Below, one piece after another: positions 1 to 9,198 of a stretch of 20,727 nt of DNA. The translations under genes and the position numbers were made by a program. Source of the DNA: Dimargaris cristalligena (Eukaryota; Kickxellomycota; Dimargaritomycetes; Dimargaritales; Dimargaritaceae); the NCBI GenBank assembly GCA_027576995.1, contig JANBQC010000513.1:1-20727 (forward strand), written 5' to 3'. How positions within the stretch are numbered: the first letter of the stretch is position 1; each line of letters starts with the position of its first letter. The notes beneath the pieces are model-generated. The model did not search any database. It was not told the origin of the DNA and saw nothing but the letters and a program-made list of their open reading frames with translations.

Positions 1-1176
1 AGACTGAGGCTGCTCCAGTTGGCCCTGATAAGGTTATCGGGCTATATTACCTTGTGGTATTAATTGTGACCACAACAGGGTATTGAATATACATCAATTA
101 ATTAAACAATCACCTATAGAAATTAGATGGAGTTTATATAGCCACACAGACTGATGAAAAAGGATTCAAACTAGTGTAGAACATGCTGGAAGTTGCTACT
201 TGATGATAGAATGTATGGTGGATATTATAATACCAATATTTTGAGGGGCTCCACAGGGTTTTCCTTAGGAGGAATCTTCTATTTGCTGTCCCTGGATAGC
301 TCACTATACTTGATTATATAGTGTGGAGGGTTGGGCTTAATTAGTTTCAAGGGGGTTGAGACTGAGGTAGCTTTAGGGAAGTCACCACTAAGTTCTCTGT
401 CATCCATTACATTGTATATCATTATCTCATGTACTATTGCATTATTAGTTGATAAGAAATATATATATAAATGTTATAATAAAGTCAGTACTTAGGGATA
501 CCACAACTTTGAACTAAAAAGTAATAAAAGAATAAAATAAATAAGAATGGTTATCGGCCCACCTAATCCTCCCTAAATATGGGAATACTGATTATCCCAT
601 CCAATTTTACCTTATTGTACCATATTACTCTTCCCTTGCTATATAACCCACTATAACTGGGCCCCAATGCTTCTCATACAATACTCCACTAGCTGATCCA
701 ACATTCCTTCTTTTCTTAGTAGAGTCTTCCAGATACAAGCCCCCCAGTCAAGGCCCCAACCCTCGCCTCTTCTTTAGTCATCCCATTACTCTTAAGGACC
801 CCTCGTTATAAGTAGTCCCTACATATAAATATCTGGGCCCCTTTGGGACCAGTTCAGTTCCTTAGCTTATTTCTTACCCCCATAGTTTACCTCAATAAAC
901 TCCTTATATGCTCACCTACCATATTAGCCAGTAAGTGTGCCTGCTGCATGTCCCTTGCATTAGTCTGTACTCGTCCTTTATTGGTTAGTACTGATCCCTC
1001 CCTGATGCTAGTAGCCCACTTAGCTGAGCCTAAGCCCCACCTACCATTAGAAGCCTATCCTTGGGACTCTTGATAGACTAAGAGTGGTTAACCCAGGCAA
1101 CACAATGAGGGTGGGTTTATTAACTTAGGGATGGATTCTGATTTAGATAACCTGGGTGTTCTACTCACTCATCTAG
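1..1176. other. AT-rich stretch without recognisable gene
   Basis: All frames are frequently stopped and no protein family is recognised. The left part is AT-rich, with runs such as the ATATATATATAAAT near 459-471. A TATA-like ATATAAATAT lies near 823-833 and could serve the broken gene to the right, but its link to any transcript is not shown. An open frame at 843-1073 has no recognisable motif and low-complexity Leu/Pro content, so it is not called as a gene. Confidence 0.5.
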
Positions 1177-1272
1177 AACTACTGTACCCGCTTCTTGGGT
1201 TGTGCCAGTCTCTTAGCATTTCCACCCTCCAAGTCCCCCATAATCCCAAATGACGCTGATAACAATTCAAAA

Positions 1273-3075
1273 ATGAATGTAATGAAAGCCCCCCATCAGG
1301 CGGATCCATTGGCAGACATTACAAGCGATTTATCCGAACCATAACTCTCCATCACTGGCTCCCCACTGCTAACTCAACAATTAGGTCAACTGGCACCTCT
1401 CCCCAATTCCCCCTCTTCTAAGCCGGGTATATCCCCAGCCGAAGTTCCCTCGACCATGATGATACATTCCACAACCATTACCGATCATGAATGCCAGACC
1501 ATGCCAGAATTCTTCCGGGGGAAGAGCAACAAAACCCCGGAGCGCTACCTGAAAATACACAACTATATGCTTAATGTCTGGCACGAGGTTCAGCCCAACT
1601 ACCTAACTAAAGTGCGGGCTTGCCAGGGCTTGCGGGACTGTGGCGATGTCAATGCCATCGGTCGAGTCCACACTTTTTTAGAGCAGATCAAGGCAATTAA
1701 TCGCGATGCCATCATGTCTGCTGTATCACTGGGTAAACTGCAGGCCAAGGGGTCGGCTTCGTCGAATAAACCAGCAAACAGTGGGGTGGCCGCCACTCGG
1801 AATAACCCACCACCTTAATTATAGGAAGACCATCCCGCCCGGTTTAGCCAGCCTCTGCCGCCGGAATGGAACCTCCATTCAATGGATTTGCATGGTCACC
1901 AGCCTTCTCCCATACCCAGTCTGGTTGGGAATAGAACCCTGAAGAGGTTGGCGGCGACTCCGAAGACTACACTGAAACGAAAACCCAGCACCAAATGGAC
2001 GACCACGAACGCATTACCTGCCCCACTGGAATCGGCGAGGGTAAAACAGCGGACCACGAAGCAACCAATGTTGGAATCGGCTTCCGCCTACAATCCATGT
2101 TCACTCGTACTCTTGGTCAAAAGTAAGTTGTGCACACCCGGAAACATTCAATTGTCTGTACGGTAAAAGGTTATGGTAGGTTCAACTATTTTTACTTCTA
2201 ATATTTTGGCCATATGCGGGTCTATCCCCTCCCAACCCCACAGGTTCTCTGTGGGATCACTTGGCAGCTTCCCTCACACCTAACCCAATAATTTCTATTT
2301 TTATATTTAATAGCATTCTCTCCGATTAGGCTGTTATGGACTTCCGCGCTCACCTGGCACAAACAGATATCATCGGACTGTTGGGTGGCACTTATGATGG
2401 CGCCAACCGTACAGTATTCATTGTAGCTACATTTCCATGTCGTAGTATCAGTACTGGCTTCCAGGTCGATGAGAAATGGAGGCGTGATTCAATCTAGGCG
2501 GACCCTAGTGCCTAAGTGGCGTCATGAGGTCTACATTTCAAATTCGGCTGTAACTTCACACTCTCACCTGATTTCCTTCGTTTTTTTGCTTGCTTAATTT
2601 TAGCGCAATTCCAAAATTGCAATGCTAACCTCCATGGTGTATCACCCACCTGACTCACATTTATTATCAACTATATTTCGTTTTGCTTGGCTTAGCATAT
2701 GTACACCATTGCTGATGTGTGTGGACTCCTGGCCTACAACCCTAGTATACCTCCCAGTTATAACTAACCGCTTAGTATGAAATGGATCCATCCTCGGAAA
2801 CTGAAACCCATGACGTATTTGCGACCCAAAATCCATCCATGGCCAACTGGTACCACTCGCACGCGACCTTCGACCCCGACCCCTCCCTACGGGACATAGT
2901 CTGTCCGCTCCACCCGCACCGGATATTCGATCCGATAAATATTTGGCTCTTCTTTGTGGGATAGCTGTTGGACGCCACCCACGGGTGTCGAGTTCCCCTC
3001 CGCTCCCAGGCGGCGGCACTCGTGAAAGAAGAGAATGTCCTGCTAATGGATGGGGCGGCGGCTGAGGCAGATTAG
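1273..3075 (+). pseudogene. MYSM1: Decayed MYSM1-like histone H2A deubiquitinase (SWIRM + JAMM/MPN+)
   Basis: MYSM1/2A-DUB removes ubiquitin from histone H2A in chromatin, using a DNA/nucleosome-binding SWIRM domain and a zinc JAMM domain. Here 1501-1720 encodes a clear SWIRM domain (PEFF, TPERYLKIHNYML, CGDVNAIGRVHTFLE). JAMM starts at exon 2330-2464 (VMDFRAH, IIGLLGG, STGFQ). It resumes after a 311-base intron (2465-2775, TAACTAAC branch site just before TTAG) in 2776-3072, with EMDP and WYHSHATFDPDPSLRD, the complete HxHx7SxxD zinc signature. Disruptions: TAA at 1342 upstream of SWIRM in the same frame; TAG at 2962-2964 after FFVG inside JAMM, with 36 more open codons to TAG 3073 that still resemble the family; and a linker segment 1935-2122, open in another frame and ending at GTAAGT, whose phase does not match the 2330 exon. 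The usual catalytic Glu before IGLLGG is Asp. No SANT domain was seen upstream. Domain identity is strong; exact exon ends and linker are inferred. It could instead be a live gene with sequencing errors. Confidence 0.82.
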
Positions 3076-5545
3076 GCTACCTCTCTGTTTGGCCGATTGT
3101 TGTGAATGGTCACTAACTGTCGGAAATTTTCTTCTGTAAACAACCACCAATCCAACCCTCCCATTATTGCCCTAATGATCAAAACATGCCAACTTTCCGC
3201 TCGGGATAGTAGCACCAGTTTTCCCGAACTGGGTGATTATACACTTCCCATTGCCCGAGCGCCCCATCCCTCTCCATCATTAAGTATTTCTTGTCCAACG
3301 GGTCGCCAGTATGAAAGCTAATCTTTTCATCGCCACCCGAGTTACTTGTTTCAAGGCGGGTGGCCTGACTAAGAGAACTGGGGAGAACTAAGGGAGCATA
3401 GTGGTTTCATTGGTAGTAGTAATAGTGCAACCGCTCGACGAATCCCCGGCCCGCTCTCCCTCCCCATCACGTGACAGAACTCCGGCCGGTCCCCCAACGA
3501 GCGAAGCAAGCGCGATAAGCGTTGGAACCGAAGAACCGTAATCGAAAGCGTAATTATAAATTAAGCGAATCTATGCAAAATCGAGGAAAAGTGTGTTTCA
3601 ATAAAATATTTAACTTTATTACTAACATTCATAATTCGCCCGAATTACCCTATCCCACCTCGGACTCGAACCCTACTGGTAAAATCCCCCGGCCCACCTC
3701 GACCCCGTTACAATAGTAACGATGGCGATAATAGAAATGTCTCTGGAACCTGATGGTGTTATTATTAACTAGGAGGAAGTTTTGGTGTAACAATTCGCGA
3801 CGCATTGGGTGTCACTTGTCCATTCCCTTTATGGCAAGCCGTTCCCAGGCCAACATACTACTGTGAATGTATGGACAGCGCATACCTCTTTCTCGCACTT
3901 TCCCTCCTTGTCCCCGTTTGGGAGAGTCGGTCTTATTCGTTATCTCATTTAGGACAGGGGTGTAATAATTTTTGGGCGCGTGTTGCAACCAAGCTCGTCG
4001 GAGGGGAAGGGTCACGCTCATTTCACTCACACCCATTTTTGCTATTTTTTCCCTATCCGGCCCCTATACCCTTAGCCGTGTGGACCTTGCGGAGCCATAC
4101 CCGACTCCTTCGTCGCCATCCAGACTTCACATGCTATTAAGCCCCCTCCGCCACAATTTTCCACTACCACGCGACCAGGCCCTTACGTTCGTGAAGCGGA
4201 TGGGGCAGCTGGTCATTTTGAGCAGTGTGATGAATTACACGATTGGTAGTGGCTCACGCTTTCTGCAGGATGCAACCCGAGACGATCGTCACCTTGAGTT
4301 ATCGATTGTGGACCCGAGTGCGTTTGTGGTGGTGGATAAATCGCCATGGTCTAGAAAAACGATCACGGTAAGGACGGCGGCAAGGATGAAGTTGTCGGTG
4401 TCGATGCTGACCTCTCCACTGACAGTCCCTCGCCGAAAATTATGTAATGGCTTCACCAATGGAACTTAAAATAAAATAGAAATGCGAACAGCAATAACAC
4501 CGCCCATCCGTTCGTATACCTTTCCACATGTGTGGTTAAGCTACCCACTGTCAATATTCTAGAGCAATGATCAACTCTCTATAATCTACCATTAGCATGT
4601 CTGTAAATACATCCATCAATCTCTGTACTTCCCTCTTTCGAAGCATCCCCCACCATCCTTCGTGAATGTACTACAACACTTGCGTATTGCGAATAAAAAG
4701 CGGGTATTCTTGGAGGCCGCTTGAAGACTACCCCTTATCTGCCACCCTTGTCATTTAAATCGCCCTAAAAAATATACATGCATCGAATAGTCGGAAGGTG
4801 CAAGAATGCAAGGGAAAGGGGGGATGTTAATAGCAGCGACACTGGAGCAGAAAGTACGGTTTGAAGACGCCACATCATATAGGGCCCTCCACGGACGGCC
4901 TACTTTAACCAATATTCTTACCTGACCTTTAGGATTGATGGGACCTTGTCCACCATTCTCATAAGAGGGACAGATAATGTCGTCCAGGGCCGCAATGGGA
5001 AATTGAGGGAAGCGCAGACGTTACTACTACCTCTGGGCACTGTTAAATATGCCACCGATGGCCTTGGGTGACCAGCCAATCGTTTGGTGGCTAATACAAC
5101 GGGTGGTGGTAGAGGAGAAAGGGAAGAGCGAGGCGGGATGTGCCTAAGTGGCTAAGGCCCGTTTGAAATACACCTCCTCTCGGGTGCCACTTCCTACTTA
5201 ACGATGTACAAAAAGGATTCAAAGGAATCCTATTAGTCGAAATGGCGCATATTCTCTCCTTACAGCACAGTTTTTTCTTTAATCATCATGGTATTAGGTC
5301 TCGCGAGAAAATGCGGCCTAGCTAACGAGTCCTACCTAAGCCTTCTGGGATTTAATGCATTGGGCCAATACAGTCGTACAACGGACACTCGATGAGGAAT
5401 GGGAGGGGAGGGAGGGGGTTAAAGGCGGAATTAGACCTCCCCACCCGCCTACTCTGCCTTTTGCCACCGACACCCCGTTTTTCCCTCTTTACCGCCCCTC
5501 CTATCCAAATATAGCCCATTGGGCCTGGCCAGGTGGGACATGGGT
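3076..5545. other. Long intergenic region, no recognisable gene
   Basis: About 2.5 kb with only unconvincing open frames. The longest (3972-4469, plus, 165 codons) starts in low-complexity Pro/Leu/Ser sequence. Its later part (from about 4170) is smoother but matches no family I know and overlaps a hydrophobic minus-strand frame. An E-box-like CACGTG lies at about 3469-3474. Residual 3' parts of the MYSM1-like pseudogene may lie just beyond 3075, but I cannot recognise them. Confidence 0.5.
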
Positions 5546-5551
5546 CGGTTG

Positions 5552-5559
5552 TATATAAA
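5552..5559 (+). promoter_or_regulatory. TATA box candidate upstream of secreted repeat protein
   Basis: TATATAAA is a perfect TATA-type match lying 230 bases before the ATG at 5789, with no other recognisable gene between. The distance implies a 5' leader of about 200 bases. Position is seen; function is inferred. Confidence 0.35.
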
Positions 5560-5788
5560 CGAAACCCTATGGCCCATCCCAAATGCGGCTTCCTTATCCT
5601 ATTCATATGCTAGGTTTATTGGAGCAATTCCCGCAGTATATTATTTCTATTTCGTAGCCTCGGTCGTCTGGATTATTATCATAATTACTATTTGATTTAC
5701 TACACCATATCTCCCGAGGTTTGCGTTTGGCACGATTGTAATCCGGCATTATAATCGATTTTACGACCCGTTTCCTGTTCCACTAACC

Positions 5789-6718
5789 ATGAAGCCGGTT
5801 AATGTCTTTCTAGTTCCTTTTATGGTGGCGAGTTTTCTCGCAACCGCCCAGGCCGGCCAGGGTGCCAGCACTTTAAGTGATATTAGCGACGGCTTACCGG
5901 TAACATTGCCTTCAAACGGCCTGTATAAAGGTTTATATATCCATCACCTGCCGAATCGTAGCAGCGCTTCAATCAGCAGCTTTACCTCATCTCTTAACAG
6001 TGAGAATGGGACCGACAAGAGCAAGCTTTCCGCTGCCAGCATCACCGATATTCACGCCTTAGGTGAGGCCGACGGCACCCAATACGGTAAAGGACTTCGC
6101 GAGAGTTTCGCCAAATACAACCCTAATCCCGGACCACCCTCCAAGGATGACCAGTTCGGGAAGGAGTCTCTTTACCGTGAGAGCGAATCCGTAAACAGAC
6201 CCTCTAATGTCAGTTTCACCGATACACAGTCCTTCACCGAGGACAACTGCTCTCAAGATAATGAAGTTTACGAGAGGCTCGCCAAATACAGAATTGATGC
6301 CTGTCCGCCCTCCAATGATGACCAGTCCCAGAAAGGATCCGACACTGACGACGAGCCGATAGCGCCTCTCCAACCACTATCACGACAGCAACAGGCACGT
6401 ACCTACCCCAATAAGCTTCACCAGCCCGGATCCTTCAGGTATCGGCCTAATGTGCTCCGTTTGGGGGAGGGCTATGCCCACCTCGACTTGTCCAACAGTC
6501 GTTTGCACATGCCCCAGCAGTACAACCACGAGCTAATTGCAGCATCGGACGAGAATGTGGCTACGACTCAGGAAATGCTCCAGGAAAAAAACGGAGCGTC
6601 GAAGTCCACCCCCAGCTCCACGAAAATTCCAAACTATGCCAGAGCCACGGCTTCGTCGAATGGCAAGATACGCGAACGCCACATTATTACCTCCGAAATC
6701 GTGCGTCAGGTTTACTAA
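5789..6718 (+). CDS. Secreted protein of unknown function with 57-residue internal duplication
   Basis: This is a 309-residue single-exon protein that I do not recognise. Residues 1-22 form a classical signal peptide (Lys3, hydrophobic core, cleavage after ATAQA). No transmembrane segment or GPI tail follows, so it should be secreted. The mature part is hydrophilic, rich in Ser, Asn, Asp and Gln. N-glycosylation sequons lie near Asn56, Asn73, Asn140 and Asn153; the only cysteines are 154 and 172. Residues about 76-132 and 133-189 are imperfect tandem repeats: RESFAKY near 104-110 matches YERLAKY at 161-167, and PPSKDDQ at 116-122 matches PPSNDDQ at 173-179. A weaker third unit may precede them (SDI...YKGL near 30-49). 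The ATG is chosen because the signal peptide follows it and A is at -3. The C-terminal 110 residues are non-repetitive. It could be a wall, adhesion or host-interaction protein, but nothing in the sequence decides this. Confidence 0.72.
   Translation: MKPVNVFLVPFMVASFLATAQAGQGASTLSDISDGLPVTLPSNGLYKGLYIHHLPNRSSASISSFTSSLNSENGTDKSKLSAASITDIHALGEADGTQYGKGLRESFAKYNPNPGPPSKDDQFGKESLYRESESVNRPSNVSFTDTQSFTEDNCSQDNEVYERLAKYRIDACPPSNDDQSQKGSDTDDEPIAPLQPLSRQQQARTYPNKLHQPGSFRYRPNVLRLGEGYAHLDLSNSRLHMPQQYNHELIAASDENVATTQEMLQEKNGASKSTPSSTKIPNYARATASSNGKIRERHIITSEIVRQVY
6104..6349 (+). repeat. In-frame 171-base tandem duplication inside the secreted protein gene
   Basis: The best-conserved blocks are GAGAG..TCGCCAAATACA at 6101 and again at 6272, and CC.CCCTCCAA.GATGACCAGT at about 6134 and 6305. 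Both pairs are offset by exactly 171 bases (57 codons). Identity is visible at DNA level, including silent positions, while flanks are diverged. Confidence 0.75.
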
Positions 6719-7127
6719 ATATGGCAATGCACCGGCCGCACTGCATAGTCAGACGATTTGCCAGTGAAATGGGTACGGTTAACCATCGCCACCATTATGA
6801 ACAATTAATGTTGATTTGAAAAAAAAAATACCCGCTTTCGCATGAATGTCCTACAACCGTGCGCTTTTGTAGTTATTCATAGAGATATATTCACCAATGA
6901 AGTAAATAAGTGTAAACGAAGTGGACAAGTCCATTGAGAGAAATGTGAATACATCAGGCAACTTTACATTTCAAGCGGCCGGTCCATACGGAGGGTGGAA
7001 AAACAGTAATTATAAGTATAGAGAAGAGATTAGGTTTTATTTAATATATAGAGCGGGGGGTAATACAGCCGGTGCAATAGAAAAGGGGGCACGCGGGTAC
7101 TAGAAAATCAATCAAGGGTCACGAAAT
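6719..7127. other. Intergenic region between convergent genes
   Basis: This is the shared 3' flank of the plus-strand secreted-protein gene and the minus-strand GPI-protein gene. A run of ten A lies at 6819-6828. The 6921-7103 open frame has no domain and weak codon character, so it is not called. No RNA gene or repeat family is seen. Confidence 0.5.
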
Positions 7128-7622
7128 CTAGTAAGCGTGGGCGGCAAAGACCAGAGCAGCCACGGCAGCGGCGGTCGTCAGAGCTGGGCGCTTGGAGTCA
7201 GCCGAACTGGAGTCATCATCCTCGGAGCTGGAGGAGGACTTGGCGGCGGCCGAGGCAGAACCAGTAGCCTTGGGCTGGTTCGAAGCGGAGCCAGAGACGG
7301 TAGCCACGGAAGCGGTGGTTTGGATATGGGTGGCGGAGGAGAGGGACTCCATGGCGGTAGCGTGACCACAGAAGTTCTGCTTGGTGCTGTCGGCCAGGGT
7401 CTTCAGGTTCTTGTTCACATCGTCATCGGGGCAGCTGTCGTAGCAAGCGACCACGGAGCTCTGGGCCTGGCACTGGCAGGTGAAATCGCCAAAGGCGCAG
7501 GCGGAGAGGGAGGCACCGGTGGTGGCAAGGCAAGAGTCAACCACAGCCTGGGACGCGCACTCGGCTTGGACACTGACGGCGGCAGCGGCGGCAAGGGCAA
7601 CAACAGTGGCGAAGAACTTCAT
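7128..7622 (-). CDS. Small Cys-rich GPI-anchored cell-surface protein (paralogue A)
   Basis: This is a 164-residue single-exon protein read from ATG at 7622 to TAG at 7128. Residues 1-20 are a signal peptide (MKFF, long Ala/Val core, cleavage after VQA). Residues 22-85 carry eight cysteines (22, 31, 42, 49, 51, 60, 64, 85), including CxC and CxxxC. This resembles CFEM in having eight cysteines and CxC, but its spacing better fits the common fungal Ser/Thr-rich GPI-protein family. A Ser/Ala/Thr-rich stalk with an acidic SEDDDSSS patch follows. The hydrophobic C-terminus (about 147-164) after SADSKRP fits a GPI signal. The protein should sit on the plasma membrane or in the wall; no enzymatic role is evident. 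The ATG at 7850 in the same frame is rejected because only the 7622 start gives a signal peptide at the N-terminus. It pairs with the paralogue at 9199-9750. High GC leaves long open antisense frames that are not genes. Confidence 0.9.
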   Translation of the reverse strand: MKFFATVVALAAAAAVSVQAECASQAVVDSCLATTGASLSACAFGDFTCQCQAQSSVVACYDSCPDDDVNKNLKTLADSTKQNFCGHATAMESLSSATHIQTTASVATVSGSASNQPKATGSASAAAKSSSSSEDDDSSSADSKRPALTTAAAVAALVFAAHAY

Positions 7623-7793
7623 GCTGACGGACGGAGTATGTGTATATGTGGCAGTGGGTGTGTATATGGGTGCAGATGCAAGCTGTATTACCGGAGATGG
7701 GCAATGGGAGCCAGACGGGGACCAGAAGAGTAAAGGCAACAAGACAGAAGGACGAAACGTAAGGATGCAAGGAAGGGGCGGAACAGGGGACTG

Positions 7794-7801
7794 TTTAAAT
7801 A
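7794..7801 (-). promoter_or_regulatory. TATA-like element of GPI-protein gene A
   Basis: On the minus strand the sequence reads TATTTAAA, 172 bases upstream of the ATG at 7622 and followed by a pyrimidine-rich leader. It is plausible as a core promoter element but is inferred from sequence only. Confidence 0.3.
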
Positions 7802-8340
7802 AAGGGCAGTTGAGAGACAAAGTGGTTGATTGTATATGCGCATTCAACAATAGCAGCCCAACAGGCTGAGCTATATGCTCTAATAATCAGGCCTTTTCGG
7901 GGGAATGCAAGTGGAAGAGTGCATGTGTAAATCCCCTAATAATCTAATGGTAGGGGATTGTCCTCTCCGCTTTCCTTCCTCACACTGCTGGCCAAACACA
8001 TTCATAACAGCACAATGTGGGAACTGAAAGAATAGGTGAGGTTGGTTTGATTATCGTTCCTACTTAAACATTGGCTGATTCGCCGCTTTAGAGGAGCCGT
8101 TCTCTCCTTGGGTAACTGATTGACCGCCATGGGTTCAAAACCACAGACTGTAGAGCTTATATGGGGAACAACAAGGCGTCTGGGGGAGTGAAGGGCCGAA
8201 AAGAGAGAGAGATGGAAAGGGCTGGCAAGGAGGCGGGGGGGCCTCCTTCGTGACTCTCATTCCCCCTAGTGAATCGGTAGTTAGGGTATGCTATGGTGAG
8301 ATTATTCAGCCCTCCTCCCCTGAAACATCCACTCTGGACA

Positions 8341-8356
8341 TTATTATTATTATTAT
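8341..8356. repeat. (TTA)n microsatellite
   Basis: Five consecutive TTA units plus a partial one, in intergenic DNA. Confidence 0.9.
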
Positions 8357-9132
8357 GACTGGTTGGGCTATTGCTGTCAAAGTCGGATGATAGAGAAAGC
8401 CATGGGTGTGCGTGTACAACTGCCACCTGCCTACCTCAGCCATCCCTTTTAAATAGGTAGCCCCAACTGCGCCTTGTTTTCACCATTCAGTGCAACTGTA
8501 AGATACATACCTGTGTTTACGGCCGTTTCCGATGCTACCCGCGCTTCCTTAGTGCGACATAATTTAACCGAGCAGTCGAGTCGAGTGGGCTTCCCCCCCT
8601 CCACAAAAATCTCTCTGGTGGAGGCGGTAGAAGAGATAGCTGGGGCGGGTAATTAGAGGCGGTTTCGCCAATCAGTGGGAGGGATCATGTGAGCGGGCCA
8701 ATCGCCTTGTTTAGGTAGCACACGCTAATTCCCCTCTGATGGCTTAAAATATATAATTAATTGACACTGCTGGATAGTCCACAATTTGTCCTTGTCGATT
8801 GTGTGGCAATCGGACAATCGACTTCTGAACAACATTATAGTTCGCGGAGCGGATAAAGCCAAGAAGGCCGTCTTAAACCATGAACGTACGTTGGCTCCGT
8901 CTGTCGCTCCTCTGGCTAATCGCTAAAATCCCATTATCATATAGATAGGCGGATTTTTCTGAATAATATGGCAGCGGAGAGCCCGGTTTATTATTGATGA
9001 GATGCAGTTAAATAGTCAGACCAAGAAGTTGGGGAGAGAATCTGACAGGATGACCAGTGGGTAAAAGAGAGAAGGGGAGGAGTGGAAGTTGGGAGGGATG
9101 GGGAGGGGAGGGGGCAGCTCCCATTCATTAAA

Positions 9133-9146
9133 ACACACACACACAC
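9133..9146. repeat. (AC)7 microsatellite
   Basis: Seven AC units lie about 50 bases beyond the stop of GPI-protein gene B, probably in its 3' UTR. Confidence 0.9.
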
Positions 9147-9198
9147 AACCTCTCCCTCACTTTCTCTCACCCAAATACTAATGTAAATAAATCCTAAT

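Larger units (their letters stand above)
7870..9198. other. Intergenic region between the two GPI-protein genes
   Basis: This holds the 5' flank of gene A and the 3' flank of gene B. Two CCAAT-type motifs occur near 8668-8705 (GCCAATCAG and GCCAATCGC). Microsatellites are (TTA)n at 8341-8356 and (AC)7 at 9133-9146. GGTTCAAAACC at about 8132 resembles a tRNA B box but has no fitting arms or A box. No coding region is recognised. Confidence 0.5.

Noticed and set aside
1456..1818. Gag-like retrotransposon fragment
   Set aside because: First suspected from the F.G...ERYL pattern, but the whole segment fits a SWIRM domain and is followed by a JAMM domain on the same strand; no zinc knuckle, protease or reverse transcriptase motifs follow.
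3660..3685. GGTTCGAGTCC on the minus strand, a tRNA B-box match
   Set aside because: Flanking bases do not form a T-stem or acceptor stem, and no A box is found upstream on the minus strand.
3972..4469. 165-codon plus-strand open frame
   Set aside because: No signal, domain or family resemblance; the N-terminal half is low complexity and competing frames overlap it. Not enough to call a gene.
5140..5200. tRNA-Ser-like sequence (GCCTAAGTGGCTAAGGC then TTTGAAA)
   Set aside because: The anticodon stem does not pair and there is no B box; kept only as part of a weak repeat observation.
7137..7733. 198-codon Gly-rich open frame on the plus strand
   Set aside because: It lies exactly antisense to GPI-protein gene A, whose signal peptide and cysteine ladder are clear; the Gly-rich frame is a by-product of GC- and Ala/Ser-rich codons.
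8125..8145. tRNA B-box-like GGTTCAAAACC
   Set aside because: The T-arm does not pair beyond two or three bases, and no A box or acceptor stem lies at the right distance.
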